Positions 41,897 to 52,800 of a DNA stretch of 64,000 nt are shown here, one piece after another; within the stretch, counting starts at the first letter, position 1; every line of letters begins with the position of its first letter. Under the pieces are notes generated by a model. It saw only the letters and a list, made by a program, of their open reading frames with translations, ran no database searches and was not told the origin of the DNA. Source of the stretch: Coniella vitis (taxonomy: Eukaryota > Ascomycota > Sordariomycetes > Diaporthales > Schizoparmaceae); the NCBI GenBank assembly GCA_011317545.1, contig WUJK01000002.1, forward strand, positions 2,542,001-2,606,000, given 5' to 3'. Made by a program: the position numbers and the translations under genes.

Positions 41897-44114
41897 ATGG
41901 AGGCTACGGCGGATAGAATCAGATCCGTCGTTAAAACAAAACTTCCAGAACGCCCACACCACTTGTCGCTCTACCCAGATCGCAAGTATCCCGAGCCTCC
42001 AGACTACTGGAATCACCAATCTCCCTTGCAATACTCGACCTATGTGTCAGATGCAGACCGCGGCGTGCTCCTGACCAGACCCTACTTTGATATTTACGAC
42101 GAACCTACAGCAAATCCTCCTGCGCCAGCACCCGCACCCAAGAAGATGACCAAGATGTCTTTCAAAGAATACCAGAAAGCCAAGAAGGCGTCAAAATCGC
42201 CAATTGAGGACGGCGGCGGCAATGTGTCTGTGAAGGTTGAGGAAAAGAGTCATGCGATCAGTGCAAACAGAACGGACAGGGATGCGCCAAGAAGAGATCA
42301 CGACAGAACCAAAGAAACAGGAGCATCGCGCGAAAGCAAAGCGCGAGACAGTCTGGTGAATGGAGACTTGGAGAGGTAATGCGCCCAATGGACCACGGCA
42401 AATCTATCAAGAACAGTGAGCTGATTGCAAAATCTACAGGTCTAAGAGCTCAATATCAAAGCCAACCTCGCGAGATGCGCGGAGCCCATCTGAGAACAAG
42501 AAGCGACCGACAGATATGGACGACGGTGCAAGACCGCACAAGAAAGCGAAAGCGAGCGAAGACTTGACGCGCAAACCACCCCGTCCCGAGACGCCGCGCA
42601 CGTCTGCGCCCGACAAGGTTTCCAGCAAGGATGGTAAGTCGGCAGCTTCCCATTCGATGCCAAGCAACCGAACGGCCGGGGGAGGTCCACGAGAGAAAGA
42701 TCGCGCGGTTTCGCCCTTGGTCACAGTCAACGGAGCCAAGAATGTAAACTCATCACACTCGAATGCGCTGCCTCGAAAACCCGACACCTCTGGCAAGCAT
42801 CTTGTTCCTCCTTTACTGTCTCCTCTTCGCCATCCGGCAATCGACGACGAACTGGATACTGCCACTCCTAAAAAGAAGCCAAAAGATGGTTATGTAGTAA
42901 GCAGCAAGGCGCAAACAAAACCGACCAAGGCTGAGGCCTCCACCAAGAAGAAGCCCACAATACCAGAATTGCCGGCCCTCCTCTCACCCACACTTCCTGC
43001 AATGGTCGAAGATGAGCTACTGCGTCTTGATAAGGCGCCTCACAAGGCCGATTTGGGCCAGCCGCTGTCCCCGGAGGCTAGTAAAGGTACTATGCGCAAG
43101 GAGAAAATAAAAGAAACTGCTGGCGAGGAGAGCAAGGCCAAGAGCCTTATCATTACGCTCAAAATCAGGAAAGCCATGCGACCCAACCTGAGGAGACTGC
43201 TTGCGCTGCCGTCCAAGAATCGAAAAGACAGGTCCGTGAGCGTGGAGCCCACGCCCCCGCCTGCGAAGAAGCGACCGCGAGCGGCCGAGGCGATAGTCGA
43301 GGTAGCAGCGCCGTCTGTAGCAACGAAGCGACCCAAGGCACCAGATATACCAGCCAGTAAAACACCATATACGCCGCCCAACCCTCCTGCGACAACTGTT
43401 TCTGGTGTTGCTTCCAGTAACTCACAGAATCCCACACCGAGCGGGCGCTCTGCACAGACACCGGGCTCTAAAGAGACGGCAGGAGGGCGCAGTGGGTCAA
43501 TCAAAGACCGGGACGCTCTCTTGCAGCGGCATGCGACCATGTCAAATCTGGGCAGGTCTTTGAAGCGGGAGCGCGATCGAGAAAAGCAAAAGCAACCGAA
43601 TGGGGCCACGGCTGACGATTACCGGCCTGTTCTCCTGACCATGGAGATGATCTTGGCTTATATTATCGCATTCCGATCGCAAAATCAGGCGTGCGAAGTA
43701 AGCCGAACTCATGTTGATGAGAAGGCCTGGTACACTTTGGAGCCTCATTTTAAAGAGCTCAGGTTCATGACGCACCACTCACTGCCCCTGCATACCTTGA
43801 CCATCCAGCTTAACGGCATTCTCGTCAATGAAATACTCAAGGTACACGCTTTCAACGGTAACCCAACGCGTGAGGTCCGACTGGACGAAGGCAGCCACAA
43901 GATCCTTTTGCGCTATGTGAGCCACCAGTTCACAGTGTGGTCCGAGGTCGAGCGCTTGCGCAGCCGGTTGGCGGACGAGAAGCTCAAGACACCGGTCATG
44001 GGTCCGTGGACGTCGACGTATAAGGCTGTTGCCGATACGCTTGCAGTCATGGCGCGGGTGGCAGAGCGAGAGCACATTAATTGGAAGGCAGAAGTGGTGC
44101 CACCCAAGGATTGA
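41897..44114 (+). CDS. Charged, probably nuclear protein of unknown function
   Basis: Exon 1 (41897-42375) and exon 2 (42440-44114), joined over a 64-nt GTAATG...CTACAG intron, give 717 residues. The N-terminus (MEATADRIRSVVKTKLPERP, then HLSLYPDRKYPEPPDYWNHQ) looks conserved. Most of residues 80-500 is Lys/Pro/Ser-rich and disordered with several KKPK and KKRPR signals. A short ordered motif ELPALLSPTLPAMVEDEL recurs in spirit (LVPPLLSPLRHPAIDDELD is a second copy). Residues about 550-715 form an all-helical domain (YRPVLLTMEMILAYIIAFRS; LEPHFKELRFMTHHSLPLHT; RYVSHQFTVWSEVERLRSRL). I do not recognise the family. The composition suggests a chromatin or transcription factor-associated protein; this is inference. 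The start could be further upstream in the same frame. Confidence 0.8.
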
Positions 44115-45571
44115 TAGAGCAATGCTTATTTGCTTGATCGAGTGGGGAAAGAGTTAATCTCCAAGAAGCGATGTCTTTTCAGAAGCATGGAGGACATGGG
44201 TGGCTGTGTGCTTCAACCGGAGAATGAAGATATGCTGATGTGATATTATTGCAATTCCATTGTTGAGTACGGTGTTGAGGAACAATGGAAATGCTCAAAG
44301 TTCTTCGAAGCCCATGTCTTGGAAAATATCCCCATGAAACAGTTGCTTTTTTCACTTGAAGAGCGGCGGCAGAAAACGGAGAGGATTGAGCATATACGAC
44401 TATGAAGTGTGGGCAAACGATGCCTACGGATAGCGGGTGCTTAATTAGATGCTACATGTGATGCATTAACAAATGAAAATCTACAATATCTCTCCTAAGT
44501 GCGGTGCGTGGGTGCCGACGTTTGAGTACTAGATGCTTGGATTCATTTATTTGTAAAATTGAACAAGAGCCGATTGCATCGCCGTATAGCACTTGTGTGA
44601 GTGGTGAAAACACGTTCAGGTATGAGTGGATGAGGCTGGATGCTTTCAGTTTTTTATTGTTGTACATCTACTGTAACAAGTGTTGTGAATTCATCTCAGT
44701 GTCAACTCGGTTTATATTCGATGGAGACAGTCTCGTGTTCTAGCATTTCTATGCCGGTATGTAATATAATCACTGTAAAATATTCATGTACACATATCTA
44801 TTAAGTATCGACAGGTGCTTTGATTAGTAATATAATATTAGCTCTTGATTGCTACTACAATATTCCTGTTTGCATTTGTCTTTGCGCATCGTTTTGATAT
44901 ACTGTGCCTTTGGTTTGTACAGTGTGGTTTATGCTTGTTCTCTACCATTATTTATCACCTTAATGACTCTCTATCTGTCATCAGCTTTTCTTCAATGTTT
45001 CAAATGTTTCTTCCCTATGGCAAGCTGAGAGAGTGTACTATATGCTCTAGCAAAGCAAACATTCAATCCAGACTAAAGTGATATTATACGTACTGTCTTC
45101 GATCCCAACGCTTGACATCACCGCCGGAAAAAAACCCAGAGGTATCAAAGGTTTGCACACCCAAATGCGGCCATCCGAAACACCACGTGCACATATGATG
45201 TACCCAAGTATGGTGAAATATAGGTGAAGTGGAAAGTTGTTCTGGTTCCTTTAAAATGTAACAAACATAGATCGCGGCTTGTTCATCCACTAAGTTTCAG
45301 GAAGAAAACTATAGCTGCACAAGAACCGCATCGCATATGTGTTATATGGAAAAGCAAAGTTCTGAACATATCCCAGAGCTCTCCTCCATTAGCCAACCAT
45401 TCTGCTCAGCCTCCTGATTCTGAACAAATATGTATTGATTATTGGTGCACTCCTGGTTGCGAAGTATATAAATATTTTGTATCAGGAGGAATAACAACTT
45501 ACAAGACTGCTGTTCTCAGAGACCTGATTATACCGTGACTTGTCCAAGGTTCAGTGTAAACCTCATCTTGC
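44115..45571. other. AT-rich gene-free stretch
   Basis: 1.45 kb, AT-rich from about 44700 to 45100 with many TATA and ATATT words. No supported frame. It flanks the decayed gene to its right and may be part of the same degenerating accessory segment. Confidence 0.5.
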
Positions 45572-47035
45572 TCACTCTCCCTGCTGGGCTGAGCCTAAAC
45601 GTACTCGCGCATTCGCAAGGGGGTCTCCAAAAGCTGGTACTGCCGCCTGAACAGGATGGATTGCAGCGTGCCTTGGAGCCTTTGTCAAGTGCTCCACAAT
45701 GATACTGGCGATGCTTTCTGATGACATTAGGTGTAGAATTCCGATGTTCTCGTTGAGGACTTCCCGCACGCATTTGAAGATCCACGCACGCGCGAAGTCT
45801 TCCAGCTCGTCTTCACCATTGATCCCTTTGTGCATTTCTGTATTCTCTTCTATTATCTTTATGTTTGAATAGGTGTCAATGCTGGACCAGATGCGGCCAA
45901 CAGTCTTTGAGACTTTGATGGCTGGGCTAGTCCCAATCGAATAGAGGACTCTCTTCAGGTTCTCTTCCCGAGTGATTTCAACCAGGCCGACGGGTCTTGC
46001 GGTCACGCGAAAGCATTAGCGTTTGCCTTGCGAAGAACTTGATCAATGTACCATGTATTGGATTTTGCAACGGATGGGCTGAAGCATGCCACGATGATGG
46101 GGAACCAACCTGTGCTTGATACTATGATTGCAACACTACGTGGCGTTAGCTTGAAGGATTGATCGTTCACCTCGTATTCGGGCCTTTCAATGACTGAACG
46201 AAATGCAACGTTGAACACCCACAGATCACGGTGTCTATATGAAAGCAATCTCACAAGCTGGCACCAAGCGTTCATATCTATTTGCGCACTCACCCCCTTG
46301 GAACCTCTGACTACTCGCGTAACCGTCTGTCTGCTAGCAAAGTTGGCGGCGTTGGACTTGATGACTATGCCGTACAAAGATGGGCGAAACGCTTCATAAT
46401 TGGCTTTCTGTCTCAGTCTTTGTACAGTTAGAACGTCATAAATTCCAGCATAGCCTTGATCAATGCAAATGTGACACTCAGCAGGAACCGTTGTGATACC
46501 CATCGGGTTATATAAAATGCAGTCTTGGGCTGCTTTTCTAAGTAATGGGGATGCTGTATGAGTGTTACTTATGTCCTTGGATATTCGACGTTTGATATCG
46601 TACCTCCCTATGTTCTCTGCCTCCTTTTTTTCTATCCTCTGCACTAGGTCACGAACAAGCTTCCTGCCACCGCTCTAATGTGGCGTTTCAAGCAACTGAT
46701 ACGGTCCCCAAAACCTGCAGCAGCTGTTCGCGTTGCACAAACAAGCTCAAATTCTGCCTTGACTTCTTCTCGTCGCCATGTTTGCTAGAGCAAAGTCGGC
46801 AACTCGCGAGAAAATATCATCCTTCCATCCAAAGAGAAAGCGTCTTCTTCTTCAGTTGATCGGGCTGCCGAGAGATGTGGTAACATACCACACATATACA
46901 GAGAAATACTGATCCAAGTACGTTCAACAAATCATTATACAACAGGATCTTATCCCAGCTCAAGACGCCAGGGGCTTGATCCAACACGGGTGAATAGATC
47001 TGTCGTGTAGAGGCTAGAGGAAGTGCCGTTGCCAT
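45572..47035 (-). pseudogene. Decayed gene of unrecognised family
   Basis: On the minus strand, coding-quality segments follow one another in one direction but in shifting frames. (a) MATALPLASTRQIYSPVLDQ onward from ATG 47035. (b) A segment around 46880-46650 containing RSTEEEDAFSLDGRMIFSRE, which runs into an in-frame TAG at 46787-46785 and continues QTWRREEVKAEFELVCATRT. (c) A frame from about 46680 to 46003 (KLVRDLVQRIEKKEAE; QDCILYNPMGITTVPAECHI). (d) A frame from about 46006 to 45572 (PVGLVEITREENLKRVLYS). The b-c and c-d transitions have no usable introns. At least one nonsense and two frameshift lesions are needed, so this is more likely a relic than a gene. I cannot assign a family. 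The TAG could be a former CAG (C-to-T). Confidence 0.6.
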
Positions 47036-48092
47036 CGTGGAGCGGAAACAAGCTCGAGGTTGACTTTCTCTGATAGATCGGCACTGAAGGTACCTCAGAT
47101 GTCTTTAGACTTGGGATAGACGGGTAAACCTCTATAGCCCGAAAGTTGCGAGTCGCTATGAAACGTGTCCTTATAATCCTGATGCTTGCCCCGACATGTT
47201 ACACACCTAATTTCAAGGAGCATTCACCACAGAGTGGACGCCGACCTACTCGTCGCCCATATGCGGCCTTACTCTGCCGAGTGTCGTGCGTATGGACGCC
47301 TCAAGAAAGCCAGTGAAGACTACCTTTCTGTAAGCTGTCACGGCTACATGTATCTCAACGAAGCGCACTGCACAGTCTGCTAGACCCTCTTGATTAGAAA
47401 TATCCGGAGGAGTTTGTTTTGAGAAGACCGAATTGCGCAACGACCTTCTCCCGTCAAGAGCTTTCTACCTAGCAAGACGTGTTTCGAACCTACGAAGCCC
47501 ATTGAGAAGATTAAGAAGCATTAGTTGCTGGATCCAATCGAGGCGAACCGACCAGGGCCTAGTAGAGCAGTCCGTACAACCAGAGACCGTAGCCTCAGCG
47601 ACCTCTAAAACAGTCAAGACAAGAACAAGACGAGTTGTTAGACAAATCACCTTTTGCTTCTTTGGATCGCTTCTCCTGATTCGCCGGCCTCGTCGCAGTA
47701 AAGAAGACGGCATTTAGAGTAAGTGTGGTACGTACACTGTCGCTGTGGGTAATACTTAACGGCACATCCGCAGCAACGGAAGTATCTGGTACTTAGGTAC
47801 TTATAGTGGGATCGCCATCTGATGTACACAGTACTCCAAGATCGGTACATTCGTTTCCTGCCAACTAGTGCTCCACCCAAAAGTGCGCCCATGTGCATGC
47901 AGGTACGTACTTCCCGCCTTGCTGTAATTATCATAGTACATACCTAAGCAGTCAAACATTGACAAGACAGCTTCCATTCTTGTTCTTCCACCTTCTTACT
48001 GCCCAGAATCAAACGCAGAATAAACACCGCCCCTTTGCACCAATTCCTAGTCCACCGCAAACCACAAACAAAAAGCCCGACTCCCAAAGACC
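47036..48092. other. Spacer between the decayed gene and LIN1
   Basis: 1.06 kb. Short frames such as 47433-47717 have no supporting features. The final 150 bp before 48093 is a C/A-rich leader for LIN1. A GTTTCGAAC word at about 47480 was checked for a tRNA and rejected. Confidence 0.5.
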
Positions 48093-49631
48093 ATGAGCTC
48101 GCGCTTCTCCGCTGCAAGGCCCAAGCGAGCTGGCGAGGCCTTTGCGCGCGCCCACCACGGCGAAACGTCATATAGCAACAACAGTATCACGCACGATGGT
48201 GCCTCGGCCGCCAAACGGGTCAAGTTCGATGTGCGCAATCCATCCGCACTGGCGCCCGACGCGTCCGGCGGCGGCGACGAGGACGACGAAGAAGAGCAGG
48301 AAAATGCGGCAGTGCTCGAGGCCGACGTCATTGGCAAGGGCGCTGGCGCGACCAAGCGCGGCGCCGTGAATATCGACGGCTATGACAGTGACTCGGACAA
48401 TGAGACGTTCAAGGACCGCGCTGCGGCGCGCAAGTCGCATGGGAAAAGGACGGGTGGCGAAGTGGGCCGGGAGAATGATATGGATGTTGCGGATGTCGAT
48501 GTCGATATTGCAGATCAACTGGACAACTATGACAAGCACCTGCGGGACGGCGACGACGGCAAGAATGACAAGGCCGACGACGAGGATGAGGACATGTTTG
48601 CTGCGGATGATGACCCCGACGAGGAAGACACGAATGACCCAGCTGCCCCGAATACTACCTCGCGCGCGGGAGCTCGGAGAACAAAAGAGGTGCGATTTCT
48701 CGATGCAGACAAGATTGAAGGTCAGGAACAAGCGAGTAAGAGCGGCGGGACGGTCCGGCTTGATGAAGGGAATGTCAGCAGCGATGATGAGGAAGACTTG
48801 GAGCTCGCAATACAAGAAGAAGGCGTGGACGAGGAAGTGGGCTTGGGCGGACTCAAGCGGAACGCGCCCAAGATCGATGCCTTCAACATGAAAGCCGAGC
48901 AGGAGGAGGGTGCCTTTGACGAGGCTGGCAATTTCATACGCAAGGCAGTGGATCCCGATGCTGTTCATGACAAGTGGCTCGATGGTGTGAGCAAAAAGGA
49001 CATGAAGAAGGCGGCCGAGGCCCATGAAAAGCGCGAAGCTGAAATGAGAAGGTTAAGGAGAGCAGATGACAGCATGCAAACTGAGGACTTGCTCAAGTCC
49101 CTGATACTAAACCTCGAGCGTGGCGAGACGCCAATAGAGGCACTGGCACGCTTGGGCAAGGGCAGAGCCAAAGAAAAGAAAGTGCCCAAGTGGAAGCTCA
49201 AGAAGCAGCACAAGACCCATGAGACGGGAGAGAGTATGGACGTGGACAGGACAAAGGAGCCCGAAGATCCACAGCAGACTAAGATCAAAGACGGAATCAA
49301 TTCCATCACAGAGGCGGCGGATAAGCTTCTGGGGCGGGAATACGCAGATATCTACGAAACCGAGAGGGAGATGCTTATTCGGGACTGGCAGACGGAGGCA
49401 GGCGAGCGCTGGAAGGAGCCTGAACCCGCACCCGTCGAAGAACAGCCTGCGGCATCCGGTGCCGTCAAGATGTGGGAGTACAGATGGATTGACGGCAGAG
49501 ATGGCGGTATTGTGCAGGGTCCATATGACGGTCCGACAATGAAGGCATGGCAAGATGCAGGCTATTTTGACGGCGTGGAATTTCGAAGCGTGGACCAAGA
49601 CGAATGGAGTCGGATAGCGGAATTTGTATAA
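48093..49631 (+). CDS. LIN1: U5 snRNP-associated GYF-domain protein (Lin1 / CD2BP2)
   Basis: A single exon of 512 residues. The N-terminus (SSRFSAARPKRAGEAFARAH), the AAKRVKFDVRNPS motif and NIDGYDSDSDNETFKDRAAA match the Lin1/CD2BP2 family. Then come long acidic stretches (DEDEDMFAADDDPDEEDTND), the conserved KIDAFNMKAEQEEGAFDEAG motif, and NFIRKAVDPDAVHDKWLDGV. The C-terminal GYF domain occupies residues about 460-512, with W-x-Y (MWEYRW), GPYDGPTMKAW and the diagnostic GYF tripeptide followed by DGVEFR. CD2BP2/Lin1 binds proline-rich PPG motifs and Prp6/Dib1-type U5 components during tri-snRNP assembly. It converges with MUS7 (243 bp between stops). Confidence 0.95.
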   Translation: MSSRFSAARPKRAGEAFARAHHGETSYSNNSITHDGASAAKRVKFDVRNPSALAPDASGGGDEDDEEEQENAAVLEADVIGKGAGATKRGAVNIDGYDSDSDNETFKDRAAARKSHGKRTGGEVGRENDMDVADVDVDIADQLDNYDKHLRDGDDGKNDKADDEDEDMFAADDDPDEEDTNDPAAPNTTSRAGARRTKEVRFLDADKIEGQEQASKSGGTVRLDEGNVSSDDEEDLELAIQEEGVDEEVGLGGLKRNAPKIDAFNMKAEQEEGAFDEAGNFIRKAVDPDAVHDKWLDGVSKKDMKKAAEAHEKREAEMRRLRRADDSMQTEDLLKSLILNLERGETPIEALARLGKGRAKEKKVPKWKLKKQHKTHETGESMDVDRTKEPEDPQQTKIKDGINSITEAADKLLGREYADIYETEREMLIRDWQTEAGERWKEPEPAPVEEQPAASGAVKMWEYRWIDGRDGGIVQGPYDGPTMKAWQDAGYFDGVEFRSVDQDEWSRIAEFV

Positions 49632-49874
49632 CAATATTACTGAGACAGGCCTCCCTTAGGGCTTGGGAATTGGGGGAAACCTCAATGTGACTCTTCGAAT
49701 CTTAATACCTCGTTGTGGTATACTAGACTCTCTTTTGACTTGGTATCACATGCATTGGCTGATTGCTCAACGACCTGTCATGGCGCAGTCAGTAGTCACA
49801 TATCTCCCCTGCATTGTGATGATGTGATTTATGGTCGAAGATCTGATCTTTAGCATATATGTTGATTTCAGGAG

Positions 49875-52800
49875 CTACATGTCTCCTTTCGTTGCGCTAT
49901 AGTTCCTTCTTCTCCTTGGCCTCCGACCACGCCTTTCGTCTTTTGCCTCAAGCATCACGCTGACCCATGTCCTCAGACCACTCAGAATTTCCGATACAAG
50001 CCCATCTTTTTGGTGCAAGTTGTTACGGACGCCTTGCGTCGACTGTGGACCGGGTTGTGTCGAGGGGGCAGCCGCCACCTTGATGGTAATCAGCTCTGGC
50101 GTAATGACCCACGAGCTTTGTACTTCCCGTATGAGCGTCTGTGTGAAAGTATGTACTTGAGGGTTCACTTGAACAGAGCGTGGAGCGTCCTCATCCTCTG
50201 CCGCGAATGCCCGGACAGACCAAGGAGGCAGTGCAGTTTGACATCCTTTCATTTTCCGAACCTCATCGACAGCTTGGTCAAGATGTCTGGCAATATTTGT
50301 AACTCTGCTGATACCCTCTTGTAAACTTGCAAATGTGTCTGGTGAAGGTGACATCAACCAACAGATCAGAGTAGGTCGCAAGGAGTTGCAAATGCCCACC
50401 AGTAGGTTGAGGATGTGTGCCTGGGCTGGTGTCAATTCGTCCTCTACGTCGCTTAGCCGAGCTTGACTTCGAGTCCAATCGGTTATGGCTCGCAATAATC
50501 CGACAACGCCATCAGAACAGTGGCCTGGAATTTCACGTGGAAGCCAGGAACACCCAAGCACGTTCTTCAACGCCTGCGAATAGACGTCCAACAGCGGCCA
50601 GATATCAAGTGCAGCACAAGATGCTCGAATAATCGCGGGGAGCATACTTTCGATGACGAAGATGAGTACAGAATCAGCCTTCATCCCTTGCTCGATGATC
50701 TTGCGTTCCGCATCGAGTTGCCCGTTTGCTAGTGCCGCTTTGAAGTGATTATAAAGATAGTAAAAGAGTTGGGGGCCAGCTGTCGTTTCACCTTCTGCCA
50801 GTCTAAGACCATACGCAAGAATACCTGCAGCATGGAGTTGTGGGTCCTCTTGAGCAGGAGAATACTCGGCAGAAAACTGGTAATAGAAAGGATCGACCGC
50901 ACACATGTCGGCGCCATAGGACTTGATCAGATCGATAATCTCGCGAATGAAGCCGACGTAATTCTGGTGTTCCGCCGACTCAAGATCCAGTGACTGTATG
51001 TATAACCTCATCTGGCGCATTACTAATTTTAGAAGCTTTTCGTATTTGGCTCGCAAAGTTCTTCTCTGCGCTGCATCTGCTCGGCGGAGTTCGTTCCTCA
51101 TGTATGATATCCCACAAGCAAACAGATGCCGGTTCGACGCGTAATTCGGAACGGATCCTGGCTTGAATCCAGCATTTTTGATGTAGTTCACATCCATTGA
51201 TTGAAGTGTCTCAGTCAAATAGGTCTCGTACTTGAGAGAGTGAAAGGGCTTCACCAGGGACGTGATCCAAATCTCAAAATGACTGCATTTGATGCCTGCG
51301 AAACTGAAGATGTGATTCTTGAGGAGTGTGGCAACAAAGAGCGGCACAAACTTCTTTTCAGTCAAGCTGAGATCTTCCGGGTATGCTTGGAACACACTAT
51401 ATTTCCCAACAGAGAAAAAGTGCTGAATATGTCTTTTGCCTCCGTCGATAAAGAAGCTGGCTATCCGTGCGCATAGGACCACGGCTTTTTCGACGACAAC
51501 TGAAGCTGATGCTATCTGTGAAGCACTGTTCGGGACTGTCTGTCGCATTGCCCGACGGACTGTACCAAAGAAACTCTCAACAATCTTGTCGTCAAGGAAG
51601 TCAACCGCATCCTCAAACTCGTGGTTAGTGTTGCTAGAAGCAGATTCGTTGGATGATTCCCGCAGTTTCTTCCCCAATTCTTCAATTCGGTTGACGTAAA
51701 GATCAATCGTGTCAAAACACGGACGTACAATGCCCCAGTCTATATCACCGTTCTTGAGGTTCAACCTGGTGAAGACCTTGTGCATCTGATTGACATTAAA
51801 GGAGAACATCGCAGATGTCAACGAAGGGCAGTGTCTCATCACTTCCAAAGATGCCATAACACTAGCGTGTAGGACGTCCTTGGCCGCGGCTTGATTGGTT
51901 GCTACGATACCATCTAGCATGCGTTGTTGGATGCTGTTTCTGTCCTCTTTCGCCAGAGACATGAGTTGATGCTGCACATCGGCAGCAGCTGATGAATACT
52001 GGCTCAAGATCTGGTGGAATACGTTGTTTTGCCATGACATGAAGGGCCTGTAGTCGTTCAGTGAACCGCCAGATGACACAACAAAACAAGCGAGCTGCCT
52101 CCATGCTCGCAAATTGATGAGACAAGCCTCTTTGTGTGAAGTAGCGGGTTGCACTAGCTGCTCAATCAAGTCGACAGGTCGACGATGTTCGAGCGGGGAA
52201 GCCCAGTACAAGGTACATAAAAGGTCATGATGATTTCGTAAAGACGCCAAGTCGCGAGAATGGATTGTTTGTTCCTTCGAGTACTGTCGATTATGGTTCG
52301 GTAGGCATCGGGCAATGAGATTGCGAACATCGTTTGTGAGGCCGGATCGCGTCATATTTTGGATGGCTATCGCCAAAATCTTGAGGAATATATGAAAGCA
52401 GCGGTCTTCCGGTTCTACCGATAGGCAAGGACTGTCGCCTAGGTCTTCTAGAAACCTTGGTGATTTGTAGACCTCCTCGTTGCGCAAGTGCGACAGATCC
52501 TGGTGACCGAAAAAGTCAAAGATTGTTCCCACGATGGGGACACATCTGTGCCAACCCCATTGATTGATCAAGTGGTGACAGCGACCTAAGAGAGTACGGC
52601 AATATTCATTGAAACTGGGAGACTGCCTTTGATTACTCTGGTAGGATTCGAGCACTGCCTTGACCAATTTTTGCGGCAGATTCCAGCCTTGGAGCGGTGC
52701 CGAGAATCGCATGTTCTTGGTCATGACCCCGAAGTCATCGAATTCACCTAGTGGCAATAGGGTGAACATATCGCGCCACAGGTTTTCAAGCTCTCGTGCA

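Noticed and set aside
47465..47500. GGTTCGAA word on the minus strand as a possible tRNA T-arm
   Set aside because: The stem on either side mismatches after one pair, and there is no D-arm or acceptor partner.
48168..49025. 285-codon minus-strand frame opposite LIN1
   Set aside because: Antisense shadow produced by Asp/Glu-rich codons read as Ile/Val/Leu; no independent evidence.
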